Shown: positions 29,345 through 40,261 of the stretch, in pieces
Position numbering within the stretch: position 1 is the stretch's first letter
How the letters are laid out: each line of letters starts with the position of its first letter
Assembly (NCBI GenBank): GCA_902597425.1
Contig: CACJXT010000004.1
Span: forward strand, 1 to 45,205
Length of the DNA: 45,205 bases
From: an uncultured Pelagibacteraceae bacterium
Lineage (GTDB): Bacteria; Pseudomonadota; Alphaproteobacteria; Pelagibacterales; Pelagibacteraceae
Reading direction: 5' to 3'
Program-made: the position numbers and the translations under genes
The notes under the pieces: generated by a model
Told to the model about the DNA's origin: nothing
Databases searched by the model: none
What the model saw: the letters and a program-made list of their open reading frames with translations, nothing else

Positions 29345-30502
29345 ATGAAAATAAATTGGAATTATCCTACTTCTGTATGGGTAGGGGAAGATAGGATTAA
29401 AGATTTGTCTCAAGCTTGCAAAAATTTAAAAATTTCAAGCCCACTATTAGTTACCGACAAAGATCTTATAAATCTTGATATGGTTAAAAATGTCATTTTA
29501 GAAATTAAAAAAAATTTTAATAATCTGTCTATTTTTTCAAATTTTTCAGGAAATCCTATTGGAGAAAATGTAGAAGAAGGAGTTTCTCAATTTCAAAAAA
29601 ATAAATGTGATGGAGTTATAGCTTTTGGAGGAGGTAGTGGTCTAGATGTTGGTAAGGCTATTGCATTTATGTCAGGCCAGTCTAGACCTATATGGGATTT
29701 TGAAGATATTGGTGACTACTGGAAAAGAGCTGATGAAACTAAAATTGCTCCGATAATTGCAGTTCCAACAACCGCTGGAACTGGGTCCGAAACAGGTAGA
29801 GCTTCTGCAATTATAAATAAAAAAACTGGAATAAAAAAAATTATCTTTCATCCAAAAATTCTACCTTCTATCGTAATACTTGATCCTTGTTTAACTATTG
29901 ATCTTTCTCCAAGATTAACCGCAGCAACCGGTATGGATGCTTTGGCTCATAACTTGGAAGCTTTTTGTGCGCCAGGATTTCATCCAATGGCAGATGGAAT
30001 TGCTCTCGAAGGAATGAGACTAGTAAAAAAATCATTATTAATTTGTGCCAAAGATGGCAAAAATATCGCTGCACGATTAGATATGATGGTTGCAGCAAGC
30101 ATGGGATCCACAGCTTTTCAAAAAGGTTTAGGAGCAATTCATTCCTTAAGTCATCCTGTCAATGCACAATTTAATATTCATCATGGGCTGTCAAATGCAA
30201 TTTTTATGCCTTATGTTTTAACATTTAATAAAAATTTAATAGAAAAAAGAATTATTTCTATTTGTGATTATCTTAATTTAAAAAAAAATTTTGAAAGTTT
30301 TTTAAATTGGATTTTGGATTTAAGAAAAGAACTAAGTATTCCACACAAACTTTCAGAAGTTTTAGAGCAGGATAAAATAAACTTAGATCAATTATCTAAA
30401 ATGGCTCTAGAGGATCCATCTACAGCAACAAATCCAAAAAAAATGACTGTTGACGATATGAAAATTTTATACGAACATAGCATTTCAGGAAAATTATTTT
30501 AA
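29345..30502 (+). CDS. Iron-containing alcohol dehydrogenase
   Basis: 385 aa; GVIAFGGGSGLDVGKAIAFM, AVPTTAGTGSETGRASAI, GMDALAHNLEAFCAPGFHPMADGIA, GAIHSLSHPVNAQFNIHHGLSNAI (metal-binding His motifs). Confidence 0.88.
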   Translation: MKINWNYPTSVWVGEDRIKDLSQACKNLKISSPLLVTDKDLINLDMVKNVILEIKKNFNNLSIFSNFSGNPIGENVEEGVSQFQKNKCDGVIAFGGGSGLDVGKAIAFMSGQSRPIWDFEDIGDYWKRADETKIAPIIAVPTTAGTGSETGRASAIINKKTGIKKIIFHPKILPSIVILDPCLTIDLSPRLTAATGMDALAHNLEAFCAPGFHPMADGIALEGMRLVKKSLLICAKDGKNIAARLDMMVAASMGSTAFQKGLGAIHSLSHPVNAQFNIHHGLSNAIFMPYVLTFNKNLIEKRIISICDYLNLKKNFESFLNWILDLRKELSIPHKLSEVLEQDKINLDQLSKMALEDPSTATNPKKMTVDDMKILYEHSISGKLF

Positions 30503-31299
30503 TGAAAAATTTAAATTTATTAGTTGTCGAAGGAAATATACCAAAAGAAAATGATAATTTTCGAAAATATGGAATTCAAACTCATGCTGATAGTTTAAAA
30601 GATAGTCTTGAATATTATTCAAAAGATTTAAATATTGAAGTGTTTAACCCATGTTCAGAAAAAAGTTTTGATAAAATATTGCCAAAAATTACCAAATATG
30701 ATGGATTAATTTGGGGAGGAAGTAGTTTAAATATTTATAATGATTGTATTGAAATTCGTAGGCAAATTTCTTTTATGAAAGAATGTTTTAAAAACATCAA
30801 AAAAATATTAGCAATATGTTGGGGAATGCAAGTTGCTGTTACTGCTGCTGGAGGTAAGGTAAAAAAATCAACAAATGGTGCACATATAGGAATTGCTAAT
30901 GATATTGAAATTAATACAAATGGGATAAATCATCCCCTATATACATCAAAAAATAAAAAATTTAATTCACCAGCTTTTAATTTTGATGAAGTAGTCACAT
31001 TGCCTGAAGGAGCAATAAATTTAGCATCTAACAAAATTAATAAAATTCAAAGTATTCACTTTAAAAATGAAAAAAGTGATGTATGGGGGTTACAATATCA
31101 TCCTGAAATTACTTATCATAAAATGATTACTTTAATTAATTTAAGAAGAGACAGGCTGATAAATGACAGAAAATGTTTTAAAGATGAAAAAGAAATTCAA
31201 AATCATATTAAATTTATTGAAGAAGAAATTAAACGTTCAGAAAAAAATTCTAGAATGTTAGAATTAAGAAACTGGTTAAACTATTTAAAAGCTGCTTAA
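30502..31299 (+). CDS. Class I glutamine amidotransferase (GMP synthase glutaminase-like), stand-alone
   Basis: 265 aa; nucleophile elbow ILAICWGMQVAV and GLQYHPEITYH; overlaps the ADH stop by 1 bp. Confidence 0.78.
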   Translation: MKNLNLLVVEGNIPKENDNFRKYGIQTHADSLKDSLEYYSKDLNIEVFNPCSEKSFDKILPKITKYDGLIWGGSSLNIYNDCIEIRRQISFMKECFKNIKKILAICWGMQVAVTAAGGKVKKSTNGAHIGIANDIEINTNGINHPLYTSKNKKFNSPAFNFDEVVTLPEGAINLASNKINKIQSIHFKNEKSDVWGLQYHPEITYHKMITLINLRRDRLINDRKCFKDEKEIQNHIKFIEEEIKRSEKNSRMLELRNWLNYLKAA

Positions 31300-32985
31300 T
31301 TAAAATAATCCTTCAGTTTCTCCTTTGGAATTTAATTTAATTGAGTCCGCAGCAGGTACTCTTGGAAGACCGGGCATAGTCATTATTGCTCCACAGATTA
31401 CTACAATAAACTCAGCTCCTGAAGAAAGCCTAATTTCTCTTATTGGCAAAACATGTCCAGATGGAGCTCCTTTTAAACTAGGATCTGTAGAGAAACTGTA
31501 TTGAGTTTTAGCAATACATATTGGAAGATCTCCATATCCTTTTGACTCAAAATCTTTTAATTGGTCTCTTATTTTTGTATCGGCAACAGCTTCACTTGCG
31601 TGATAAATTTCCTTAGCAATTGTTTCTATTTTTTTAAACAAAGGTGTTTTATCTTCATATAAAAATTTAAATTTATTTTTTTCTTTTTCACACAATTCAA
31701 CAACATTTTTAGCAAGTTCTTTTGTTCCTTCTCCTCCATTTGACCAATGAGTACAAAGTGTTGCTTTAACATTAAGTGTTTTACAGTAATCAATTAAAGC
31801 TTTTACTTCTTTATCAGTATCAGTAATAAAATGGTTTATAGCTACTGTAACAGGTAGTCCAAATTTCTGTGTATTAACAATATGTCTTTCTAAATTTACC
31901 AAACCTTTTTTAAGAGCTACTACATTTTCTTTTTTAAGTTCGTCTTTTGCTACTCCACCATGCATTTTTAATGCTCTGATTGTTGCAACAATTACAACAC
32001 AACTTGGTTTTAATCCTGACTTTCTGCATTTTATGTCTAAAAATTTTTCAGCACCAAGATCCGCACCAAATCCTGCTTCAGTTACAACATAGTCACTTAA
32101 TTTTAATCCTGTTTTTGTAGCAATAACCGAGTTACAACCATGTGCAATATTTGCGAAGGGCCCACCATGAATAATTGCAGGATTATTTTCTAAAGTTTGT
32201 GTAATATTAGGTCTAATGGCATCTTTTAAAAGAACTGTCATTGGACCTTGTGCTTTCAAATCTTTTGCGTAAATTGGTTTTCTTTCTCTTGTGTAGCCAA
32301 TTGTAATATTTCCAATTCTATTTTCTAAATCTTTTAAATCATTTGATAAACAGAAAATAGCCATAATTTCTGAAGCTACTGTAATATCAAATCCATCTTC
32401 TCTAGGATATCCGTTAGCAATTCCACCTAAATTAATATTAATTGATCTTAATGAACGATCGTTCATATCCATTACTCTTTTCCAAACAATTCTTCTAACA
32501 TCAATATTCAATTTATTTCCCCAATAAATATGATTATCAATTAAAGCAGATAAAAGATTATGAGCAGAAGTGATTGCATGAAAATCTCCAGTAAAGTGTA
32601 AATTAATTTGTTCCATTGGTACTACCTGCGCATATCCTCCGCCGGCTGCTCCACCTTTCATTCCAAATGATGGCCCCAAACTTGGTTCTCTAAGACAAAC
32701 AATAGATTTTTTTCCTATTTTATTTAAACCATCGGTCAAACCAACAGAAGTTGTGGTTTTTCCTTCACCAGCAGGAGTTGGGGTTATTGCAGTAACTAAA
32801 ATTAATTTTCCGTCATTTTTATTTTTTAATTTTTCTAAATATTCGAGCTTAATTTTTGCAATGTATCTACTTATTGGGCTATAGACTTCAGCTTCATCCG
32901 GAACATTAATACCATCAAGAATTTCTTTAATAGGTTTCATTTTTGCTGCTCTTGCTATTTCTATGTCTGATTTGACTGCGCTCAT
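31300..32985 (-). CDS. fhs: Formate-tetrahydrofolate ligase
   Basis: 561 aa; [79 protein letters not shown]. Confidence 0.95.
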   Translation of the reverse strand: MSAVKSDIEIARAAKMKPIKEILDGINVPDEAEVYSPISRYIAKIKLEYLEKLKNKNDGKLILVTAITPTPAGEGKTTTSVGLTDGLNKIGKKSIVCLREPSLGPSFGMKGGAAGGGYAQVVPMEQINLHFTGDFHAITSAHNLLSALIDNHIYWGNKLNIDVRRIVWKRVMDMNDRSLRSININLGGIANGYPREDGFDITVASEIMAIFCLSNDLKDLENRIGNITIGYTRERKPIYAKDLKAQGPMTVLLKDAIRPNITQTLENNPAIIHGGPFANIAHGCNSVIATKTGLKLSDYVVTEAGFGADLGAEKFLDIKCRKSGLKPSCVVIVATIRALKMHGGVAKDELKKENVVALKKGLVNLERHIVNTQKFGLPVTVAINHFITDTDKEVKALIDYCKTLNVKATLCTHWSNGGEGTKELAKNVVELCEKEKNKFKFLYEDKTPLFKKIETIAKEIYHASEAVADTKIRDQLKDFESKGYGDLPICIAKTQYSFSTDPSLKGAPSGHVLPIREIRLSSGAEFIVVICGAIMTMPGLPRVPAADSIKLNSKGETEGLF

Positions 32986-33056
32986 TTTGACTATTCCTAT
33001 ATATTCAAATTTCTTTGAAGATGGATTAATATCTCTTTTTATGGATTTTTTAAAGT

Positions 33057-33080
33057 TCTAAAAAATATATATAAAAAAAA
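33057..33080 (+). promoter_or_regulatory. 24-bp AT-rich motif shared with 11170-11193, in the divergent fhs/mgdA intergenic region
   Basis: TCTAAAAAATATATATAAAAAAAA versus TCTAAAAAGTATATATAAAAACAA, 22/24 identical. Confidence 0.3.
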
Positions 33081-33118
33081 TAAAGAACTATTTATATTTA
33101 TTGCTATAAAATTTAATC

Positions 33119-34375
33119 ATGCAAAAATATTCTGTATTTAACCTTATTAAAAATGCTTTTACGGCTCATAAGAACTGGGAGGTGGCATGGAAAGACCCAA
33201 CACCAAAGTCTCAATATGACGTTGTAATTATTGGTGGTGGAGGACATGGCTTAGCTACCGCATTTTATTTAGCAAAAGAACACAAAATTACAAATGTTGC
33301 TATTATTGAAAAAGGTTGGATAGGTGGAGGAAATGTTGGAAGAAACACTACAATAATTAGATCAAATTATATGCATGATGAAAATGCTCTATTTAGTGAA
33401 TTTGGAATGAATTTATGGAGAGACATGAGTCAGGAATTAAATTTTAATGTGATGTTTTCTCCAAGAGGAATAATTAATCTTGCACATTCAGATGCTCAAA
33501 TGAATGTTTATTCTAGAAGAGGAAACTCTATGAGATTAAACGGTATTGATGCAATTTTGTTAGGAAGAGAAGAGGTAAAAAAAATAATCCCAATGGCAGA
33601 TTTTTCAGAAAATGTTCGTTTTCCAATTTTTGGTGGATTGATGCAACCAAGTGCTGGTACAGCAAGGCATGATGCTGTTGCGTGGGGTTATGCACGTCAA
33701 GCAGATTCAATGGGAGTAGATATTATTCAAAATTGTGAAGTTACAGGCTTTGATGTTGTTGGAGGAAAGATAAAAGGTATTAGGACGTCAAAAGGTAATA
33801 TTAAAACAAATAAAGTTGGATTATGTGTTGCTGGAAGTACATCTATTCTTGCAGAAAAACTAAATATGACACTCCCAATAGAAACACATCTTTTACAAGC
33901 ATGTGTTTCTGAACCAATCAAACCAATTTTACCTAACGTTGTAACTTTTGGTGCGGGACATTTTTATTGCAGTCAATCAGATAAAGGCGAAATGGTAATG
34001 GGGGGAGATCTAGATGGATATAATAGTTATGCCCAAAGAGGAAATTTACCAACACTTCAACATGTTTTAACAGAGGGAATTGCCATGTTTCCTTTCCTTA
34101 GTAAATTAAAAATGCTTAGAACTTGGGGTGGAATAATGGATATGTCAATGGATGGTTCACCAATTATCGACAAAACACATATAGAAGGATTATATTTAAA
34201 CTGTGGATGGTGTTATGGAGGATTTAAAGCAACACCAGCATCTGGATGGACTTTTGCTCATACAATAGCAAAAGATAGAGTTCACGAATTAAATTCAGGA
34301 TATAGTTTAAACAGATTCCACACCGGCCATTTAATTGATGAAAAAGGTCTTGGCACGAAAACTTGGATTTCATAA
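33119..34375 (+). CDS. mgdA: N-methylglutamate dehydrogenase / sarcosine oxidase beta-like subunit
   Basis: 418 aa; YDVVIIGGGGHGLATAFYLAKEH, GGGNVGRNTTIIRSNYMHDENALF, GWCYGGFKATPASGWTFAHTIA. Confidence 0.85.
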   Translation: MQKYSVFNLIKNAFTAHKNWEVAWKDPTPKSQYDVVIIGGGGHGLATAFYLAKEHKITNVAIIEKGWIGGGNVGRNTTIIRSNYMHDENALFSEFGMNLWRDMSQELNFNVMFSPRGIINLAHSDAQMNVYSRRGNSMRLNGIDAILLGREEVKKIIPMADFSENVRFPIFGGLMQPSAGTARHDAVAWGYARQADSMGVDIIQNCEVTGFDVVGGKIKGIRTSKGNIKTNKVGLCVAGSTSILAEKLNMTLPIETHLLQACVSEPIKPILPNVVTFGAGHFYCSQSDKGEMVMGGDLDGYNSYAQRGNLPTLQHVLTEGIAMFPFLSKLKMLRTWGGIMDMSMDGSPIIDKTHIEGLYLNCGWCYGGFKATPASGWTFAHTIAKDRVHELNSGYSLNRFHTGHLIDEKGLGTKTWIS

Positions 34376-34642
34376 ATGCTACATATTAAATGTCCTTATT
34401 GTGGAATGAGATCACAAAATGAATTTGCATATGGTGGTGATGCAAGCGTCAAAAGGCCAGAGCTTAATAAAGAAATTTCAGATTCAGAGTGGGATAATTT
34501 TGTTTATTTAAGAAAAAGTTTAAGAGGGAAACATTTGGAATTTTGGCATCACATTTCAGGATGTAGACAATGGTTTAAAGTCCAAAGAGATACTGCAACT
34601 CATGAAATATTTAAAACATTAAAACCGAACGAAGATATTTAA
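34376..34642 (+). CDS. mgdB: N-methylglutamate dehydrogenase / sarcosine oxidase delta-like subunit
   Basis: 88 aa; CPYCGMRSQNEFAYGGDA...HHISGCRQWFKVQRDTATHEI, the typical SoxD Zn-site pattern. Confidence 0.88.
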   Translation: MLHIKCPYCGMRSQNEFAYGGDASVKRPELNKEISDSEWDNFVYLRKSLRGKHLEFWHHISGCRQWFKVQRDTATHEIFKTLKPNEDI

Positions 34643-34644
34643 TT

Positions 34645-37641
34645 ATGCAACAAAATTTTCGATTAAATAATATTGGCTTAATTAACAGAGATAAAAAAAT
34701 TTCTTTTAAATTCAATGGAAAAAGTTATTTTGGCTATGAAGGCGATACTCTTGCATCTGCATTGATTGCAAATGGAGTTCACCTTGTTGGAAGAAGTTTT
34801 AAATATCACAGACCAAGAGGTTTTTTTGGAGCTGGCATAGATGAGTCATATGCAATTGTTCAATTATACAGAAACAATGAAACTGATCCTAATGTTCGAG
34901 CCACTGAACAAGAACTTTTTGAAGGATTAGAGGCTAAAAGTGTGAACTGTTGGCCTAGCATTAATTTTGACATTGGCGCGATAAACAATTTTTTAAATAA
35001 ATTTATTCCCGCAGGTTTTTATTACAAAACTTTTATGTGGCCAAAGAGTTTTTGGTATAAAATTTATGAACCATTCATTAGAAAGGCCGCAGGATTTGGA
35101 GTTGCATCTATAAAACATGATAAAGAAAGATATGAGCATAAGTATGAATATTGTGACTTACTAATTACTGGTTCAGGACCATCTGGATTAGCAAGCGCAT
35201 ATGCTGCAGCAAAAAATGGAGCAAGAGTGATCTTGGCAGAAGATAAACCAAGGTTTGGAGGAAGTTTATTAACTAGCGAAGTAACTATTGGAAACCAAAG
35301 TGGAATAGAATGGGCGAATAGCATTATAACTAAACTTAAACAAATGCCTAATGTGACAGTAAAAAATAGAGCTCAGGTCTTTGGTTACTACGATCATAAT
35401 ATGCTTGTAATGTCAGAACGAATAAATGATCATTTACCAAAATCAAAAAAATATAGTCCTAAACAAAGACTTTGGTACATTAGAGCTAAGGAAGTTGTGA
35501 TTTCTTCAGGCTCAATAGAAAGACCTTTAGTTTTTGGAAATAATGATACACCAGGAGTAGTACTTTCTTCTGCAGCAAAAGAATATTTAAAAGTTTATGG
35601 AGTTTTGGTTGGCCGAAATCCACTTATATTTACAAATAATGACAGTGCATATGAAACTGCTATTGAGTTTAAAAAAAATGGAATCTGGCCTATAGTTTTA
35701 GACACAAGAAGTAATCCTGATTCTGAAATTATTGATGAAGCAAAAAGAATGGGAATTAATATAAAATTTTCATATGTTGTTATAGCTGCAAAAGGTTATA
35801 AAAAAGTAAAATCAGCTGAAATTGCAAAAATATCGGAAGATAAAAAGGAATTAGGACAAATTGAAAATATTAAATGTGACTGTATATGTGTTTCTGGATT
35901 TTGGACACCAACAATACATTTAGCTTCACAATCAGGAAACAAAACAAAATTTAATAAAGAAATTGATGCATTTATTCCTAGTCAGTCTAAACAAGAAGAA
36001 ACAACCGTTGGATCTGCAAATGGAGTATTCACTTTAGAAGAGACTTTAAAAACATCTTTTGCAGTTGGTCATGAACTATCAAAAAAAATAACAAATAACG
36101 ACAATAGGCTTCCAGTTCCACAAGTTGTAGAAAAAAAATCTACGCATCATGACAAATTTTGGTGTGTACCTCTTCCAAAAGGAAAAAAATATAAAAGATT
36201 TTTAGATTTTCAAAATGATGTTGCGGTTACTGATATAGAGCTAGCCTTAAGAGAAGGTTACAGATCAATAGAACATGTTAAAAGATACACAACATTAGGA
36301 ATGGCAACTGATCAGGGCAAAACAAGCAATCTTAATGGATTACAACTTGTATCAAGTATTGAAAATAAAATAGTACCAGAAATAGGTCATACAACGTTTA
36401 GACCGCCATATACTCCAGTTACAATAGGGGCAATTGTTGGAAGAGAAGTTGGAAAACATTCTAAACCAACAAGAAAATCACCAATGCATTTATGGCATGA
36501 AAAAAATAATGCTGTATTTGTGGATGCAGGAGTTTGGTTAAGACCAAGATACTATAAACAAGGAAATGAAACATTATTTGAAGCTTCAAAAAGAGAAGCA
36601 GCCCATGTTAGAAAAAATGTAGGAGTATGTGATGTTACAACTTTAGGAAAAATAGATATTAAAGGACCAGATGCTGCTGAGTTATTAAATAGAGTTTATA
36701 CAAATGCTTGGATGAAACTCCCAGTTGGAAAAGCTAGATACGGCGTAATGCTTAGAGAAGATGGAATTGTAATGGATGATGGTACTACAACTAGAATTTC
36801 AGAAAACCATTATCATATGACAACAACTACTGCGCAGGCTGCAAATGTTTTGTCCCATCTAGAATATTATTTACAAGTTGTTTGGCCAGAGCTAAAAGTT
36901 AATGTAGTTTCAACTACAGAACAATGGGCTGGTGCAGCAATTGCAGGGCCAAAATCAAGAAATGTATTACAAAAACTATTTCCAGATACCAATGTTTCAA
37001 ATGAAGGCTTGCCATTTATGGGATATGTCGAAGCTAGTTTGTTTGGTATTTATGCAAGAATTTTTAGGATTTCTTTTTCTGGTGAACTTGCTTACGAAGT
37101 TAATGTTGAATCAGACAATGGAAATTTTATGTGGGAAAAAATAATGGAAATAGGAAAAGAATTTGAAATTCAACCATATGGAACAGAAGCTTTATCTACA
37201 TTAAGAATTGAAATGGGACATGTGGCAGGCTCAGAATTAGATGGAAGAACTATACCTTACGATAATTCATTAGAAGGATTAGTTAGCAAAAAGAAAGATT
37301 TTATTGGAAAAAGATCTCTAAATAGAGATGCGTTTGTAGCAAAAGACAGACAAAAGGTAGTAGGTGTTGTTCCTCTCGATAAAAAAACAAATATTCCAGA
37401 AGGTTCACACTTAGTACAAGATGCTAATGCAAAACTGCCAAATCCAAAACTAGGTCATATCTCTGCTTCATGTTGGAGCGTTGAATTTAATAATCCATTT
37501 TCTTTAGCTATTCTCCACGATGGAAAAAATATGATTGGCAAAAAATTATTTGCTTTATCACCACTAAAAAACAAATCTATTCCTGTTGAAATTGTTTCTT
37601 CACATTACGTTGATCCTAAAGGAGAAAGAGTAAGATCATGA
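34645..37641 (+). CDS. mgdC: N-methylglutamate dehydrogenase / sarcosine oxidase alpha-like subunit
   Basis: 998 aa; N-terminal 2Fe-2S/NAD domain ([36 protein letters not shown]), Rossmann fold ([28 protein letters not shown]), C-terminal GcvT domain. Confidence 0.88.
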   Translation: MQQNFRLNNIGLINRDKKISFKFNGKSYFGYEGDTLASALIANGVHLVGRSFKYHRPRGFFGAGIDESYAIVQLYRNNETDPNVRATEQELFEGLEAKSVNCWPSINFDIGAINNFLNKFIPAGFYYKTFMWPKSFWYKIYEPFIRKAAGFGVASIKHDKERYEHKYEYCDLLITGSGPSGLASAYAAAKNGARVILAEDKPRFGGSLLTSEVTIGNQSGIEWANSIITKLKQMPNVTVKNRAQVFGYYDHNMLVMSERINDHLPKSKKYSPKQRLWYIRAKEVVISSGSIERPLVFGNNDTPGVVLSSAAKEYLKVYGVLVGRNPLIFTNNDSAYETAIEFKKNGIWPIVLDTRSNPDSEIIDEAKRMGINIKFSYVVIAAKGYKKVKSAEIAKISEDKKELGQIENIKCDCICVSGFWTPTIHLASQSGNKTKFNKEIDAFIPSQSKQEETTVGSANGVFTLEETLKTSFAVGHELSKKITNNDNRLPVPQVVEKKSTHHDKFWCVPLPKGKKYKRFLDFQNDVAVTDIELALREGYRSIEHVKRYTTLGMATDQGKTSNLNGLQLVSSIENKIVPEIGHTTFRPPYTPVTIGAIVGREVGKHSKPTRKSPMHLWHEKNNAVFVDAGVWLRPRYYKQGNETLFEASKREAAHVRKNVGVCDVTTLGKIDIKGPDAAELLNRVYTNAWMKLPVGKARYGVMLREDGIVMDDGTTTRISENHYHMTTTTAQAANVLSHLEYYLQVVWPELKVNVVSTTEQWAGAAIAGPKSRNVLQKLFPDTNVSNEGLPFMGYVEASLFGIYARIFRISFSGELAYEVNVESDNGNFMWEKIMEIGKEFEIQPYGTEALSTLRIEMGHVAGSELDGRTIPYDNSLEGLVSKKKDFIGKRSLNRDAFVAKDRQKVVGVVPLDKKTNIPEGSHLVQDANAKLPNPKLGHISASCWSVEFNNPFSLAILHDGKNMIGKKLFALSPLKNKSIPVEIVSSHYVDPKGERVRS

Positions 37642-38225
37642 CATCAATATCTGCATTAGAGAATATTCACAATAAAGGTCTTTTTGGAGATCATGAAGGT
37701 AAAAATGAAACTGAGTTATTAAAAATTTTTGAAAGAAAAAATTTATTAATTGTTCAAATTGTCCAATTTGAAAATTCTTCTTCTACAATAAAAGAAATTA
37801 ATATAGATGGTCTTAATTTTATTGATGAAGCACAAAAAGTAAGTAGCAACAATGACACTAGAATTTTGTGGTGTGGACCTAAAAATTGGCTTTTAACATC
37901 AAAAAATAAAAATTTGATAAAAACTATTCAAAAAACATTTAATGAAAGTGATTTTGCAATTACAGACTTATCTCATTCAAGAGCTATAATTGAACTAGAA
38001 GGAAAAAACTCAAAAGAAGTATTAAAAAAAGGATGCCCTTTCAATTTTAATGAATTAAAAAAAGACAATTGTGTAAACTCTGTATTCAATGGTATTACAA
38101 TCACTATAGATATGATCGATGAAGATACAAATAAAATAAGATTATTTGCTCTTAGAAGTTTTGGTCAATCGCTATATCACTCTATTACAGATGCCTGTTT
38201 GGAGTTTGGTTACCAAAATCTTTAA
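37638..38225 (+). CDS. mgdD: N-methylglutamate dehydrogenase / sarcosine oxidase gamma-like subunit
   Basis: 195 aa; 4-bp overlap with mgd[14 protein letters not shown]...[29 protein letters not shown] pattern of SoxG. Confidence 0.8.
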   Translation: MTSISALENIHNKGLFGDHEGKNETELLKIFERKNLLIVQIVQFENSSSTIKEINIDGLNFIDEAQKVSSNNDTRILWCGPKNWLLTSKNKNLIKTIQKTFNESDFAITDLSHSRAIIELEGKNSKEVLKKGCPFNFNELKKDNCVNSVFNGITITIDMIDEDTNKIRLFALRSFGQSLYHSITDACLEFGYQNL

Positions 38226-38352
38226 ATCTAAATAAAAAAACCTTTTAATTGTTGTAAAATTCAGTGTTTTAATAAAGTACTTAAGAAAGATACTAATCAA
38301 CTTCTATCTTGAGTTGAAGAAATTAAACATATAAAATGAAATTAGGGAAACA

Positions 38353-38685
38353 ATGAAAAATAAAAAAATAGTTTTTATTTTAATGTCAGTAGTATTGCTT
38401 TCTGGTTGTGCACAATCTACTGCATTTATAGGTCCTGCAATAACAGTTGCAGCAACTGGTAACGTTGGTCAAGCAGGATTCACTTATGGAACTAATGAAG
38501 TTTTTAAGAAAGAAACTGGCAAAGATACAGTGCAGTATGTAACTAGTTTATTTGAACTTGAAAATGAAAATTTATTGAAATCTGAAGAAAAAAAATCAAA
38601 AATTGATGAAGATTTAATTGCATTAGTGGAAGGTAGCATTAAAAAAACAAGGCAAAAATTGCTTCAAGAAAAAGCAATTAACTAA
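38353..38685 (+). CDS. Small lipoprotein
   Basis: 110 aa; lipobox VVLLSGCAQS. Confidence 0.75.
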   Translation: MKNKKIVFILMSVVLLSGCAQSTAFIGPAITVAATGNVGQAGFTYGTNEVFKKETGKDTVQYVTSLFELENENLLKSEEKKSKIDEDLIALVEGSIKKTRQKLLQEKAIN

Positions 38686-38698
38686 TCTCAAATAAAAA

Positions 38699-39049
38699 TT
38701 ATTTTTTAAGAAGTTCGTTTTTAGCTGTTTGAAAAACTAAAAGCAAACACCCAATTTTTGTGTATGAATAATGAGAAGATCCAGGCTCAAAAGTAACAAA
38801 ATCTCCTTTTTTAAAAATTTTGTTATCAAGATCAATTAATTCCCCATCTAGTATTAAAAATTCTTCATAGTTAGCATGTTTATGGGGTAAACTTTTAGCA
38901 CCAGGTTCCATTTTAAGAATGTAGCTACCTTGACCTTTTTCTTTATTATAAGAAATTTTATGCCAACTCATTCCAGAAATTGGATCACCATAATTATCAA
39001 ATGGTTCAAATTTTACATTTAAAGGATTAGTTATTTTTCTTTTACTCAT
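38699..39049 (-). CDS. Cupin-domain protein (ChrR-like)
   Basis: 116 aa; MEPGAKSLPHKHANYEEFLILDGELIDLDNKIFKKGDFVTFEPGSSHY. Confidence 0.8.
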   Translation of the reverse strand: MSKRKITNPLNVKFEPFDNYGDPISGMSWHKISYNKEKGQGSYILKMEPGAKSLPHKHANYEEFLILDGELIDLDNKIFKKGDFVTFEPGSSHYSYTKIGCLLLVFQTAKNELLKK

Positions 39050-39090
39050 GTTTATTTGTTCATAATATTTAAATAAAAAATTATATTTTT

Positions 39091-39843
39091 ATGAAACATA
39101 TATATATTGGCGATGAAGGAAAAGGATTTCCTTTAATATTAATCCATGGATTTTTAGGTTCATCAAAAATGTGGGAACCACAAATTAATTTTTTTAAAAA
39201 TTATTTTAGAGTAATCACACCAGATTTACCTGGTTTTGGAAAAAGTAACAAAGCAAAATCACACAATAACATTCAATCAATTGCTAATTTACTTATGGAT
39301 TGTCTTGAAAAAAAAAAAATAGATAAGTTTCATTTATTAGGTCATTCAATGGGAGGTATGGTTGCTCAGGAAATGGTAAAAGAATACGGAAATAAAATTG
39401 TAAAGTTAATTTTTTATGGTACTGGTCCTCGAGGTGAAATGCCTGGACGATTCGAATCAGTTGATCAATCTAGAAAAAATCTAAAAAAAAAAGGTTTAGA
39501 AATTACAGCAAAAAATATTGCAAAGACTTGGTTTGTAAGAAAAGAAAATGCAAAATATTTTGATATTTGTATTGAAGCAGGAAAACAAACTTCTATTAAA
39601 GTAGTTGATGATGCACTTATTGCATTTAAAAATTGGAATGGAGTTGATGCCTTAAAAAATATTAAAAATGAGACTTTAATATTATGGGGAAATCAAGACA
39701 AATCTTACAACTTACAACAAATAAAAATTTTAGAAAAAAGTATAAAAAAAAGCAAGCTAGTAATATTTAAAAATTGTGCACACAACGTACATTTAGAACA
39801 ACCAGATAAATTCAATATTATTACTAAGAATTTTTTATTATAA
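39091..39843 (+). CDS. Alpha/beta hydrolase
   Basis: 250 aa; FPLILIHGFLGSSKMW, LLGHSMGGMVAQEM nucleophile elbow, HNVHLEQPDKF catalytic His. Confidence 0.88.
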   Translation: MKHIYIGDEGKGFPLILIHGFLGSSKMWEPQINFFKNYFRVITPDLPGFGKSNKAKSHNNIQSIANLLMDCLEKKKIDKFHLLGHSMGGMVAQEMVKEYGNKIVKLIFYGTGPRGEMPGRFESVDQSRKNLKKKGLEITAKNIAKTWFVRKENAKYFDICIEAGKQTSIKVVDDALIAFKNWNGVDALKNIKNETLILWGNQDKSYNLQQIKILEKSIKKSKLVIFKNCAHNVHLEQPDKFNIITKNFLL

Positions 39844-39858
39844 TTTTTTTATTTTTGC

Positions 39859-39922
39859 TATTGGTTGAAATAAGCTATTAAATAAATTTTTAATTTATTT
39901 AATAAATATACTTCAACCAATA
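39859..39922. terminator. Nested inverted repeats between convergent hydrolase and cspA (bidirectional terminator / long hairpin)
   Basis: Outer TATTGGTTGAA (39859-39869) / TTCAACCAATA (39912-39922); inner TATTAAATAAATT (39876-39888) / AATTTATTTAATA (39892-39904). Confidence 0.65.
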
Positions 39923-39934
39923 AAAATTTGAAAA

Positions 39935-40141
39935 TTACGCAGTTTTTAGATTAATTGCAGAAGGACCTTTAGGACCATCTTCAACGTCAAAAGTTAGCGC
40001 TTGACCTTCATCGAGACCGCTCAAACCTGCATCTCTAACTGCTGACACGTGAACGAATACATCTTTTTCTTTATCTTCTCTTTCGATAAAACCAAAACCT
40101 TTGTTTTGATTAAACCATTTTACTTTTCCTTGTAGACTCAT
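39935..40141 (-). CDS. cspA: Cold-shock protein
   Basis: 68 aa; [31 protein letters not shown]. Confidence 0.95.
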   Translation of the reverse strand: MSLQGKVKWFNQNKGFGFIEREDKEKDVFVHVSAVRDAGLSGLDEGQALTFDVEDGPKGPSAINLKTA

Positions 40142-40261
40142 ATTTTTCTTCTTACTTTATTTGTGTTAACTTTTATTACTTATAATTAAGTAATATTGCT
40201 TTCTTTATATTTATTTAGGTTTTGTCAACTAAATTTAACAATAAAATAAATTAAAAATGGA

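Noticed and set aside
29895-30174. Overlapping ORFs inside the Fe-ADH gene on both strands
   Set aside because: Contained in a well-supported gene; off-frame translations without motifs.
33000-33118. Searched for a glycine- or SAM-type riboswitch upstream of the C1 operons (here and at 11107-11257 and 19644-19783)
   Set aside because: By eye, no conserved riboswitch core or paired architecture; only AT-rich promoter-like sequence.
36932-37144. 70-aa plus-strand ORF inside mgdC
   Set aside because: Out-of-frame with the conserved GcvT domain of mgdC.
38226-38352. Possible small hairpin (TCAACT...AGTTGA) between mgdD and the lipoprotein
   Set aside because: Only a 6-bp stem with a 7-10 nt loop and no T tract; expected by chance in AT-rich DNA.
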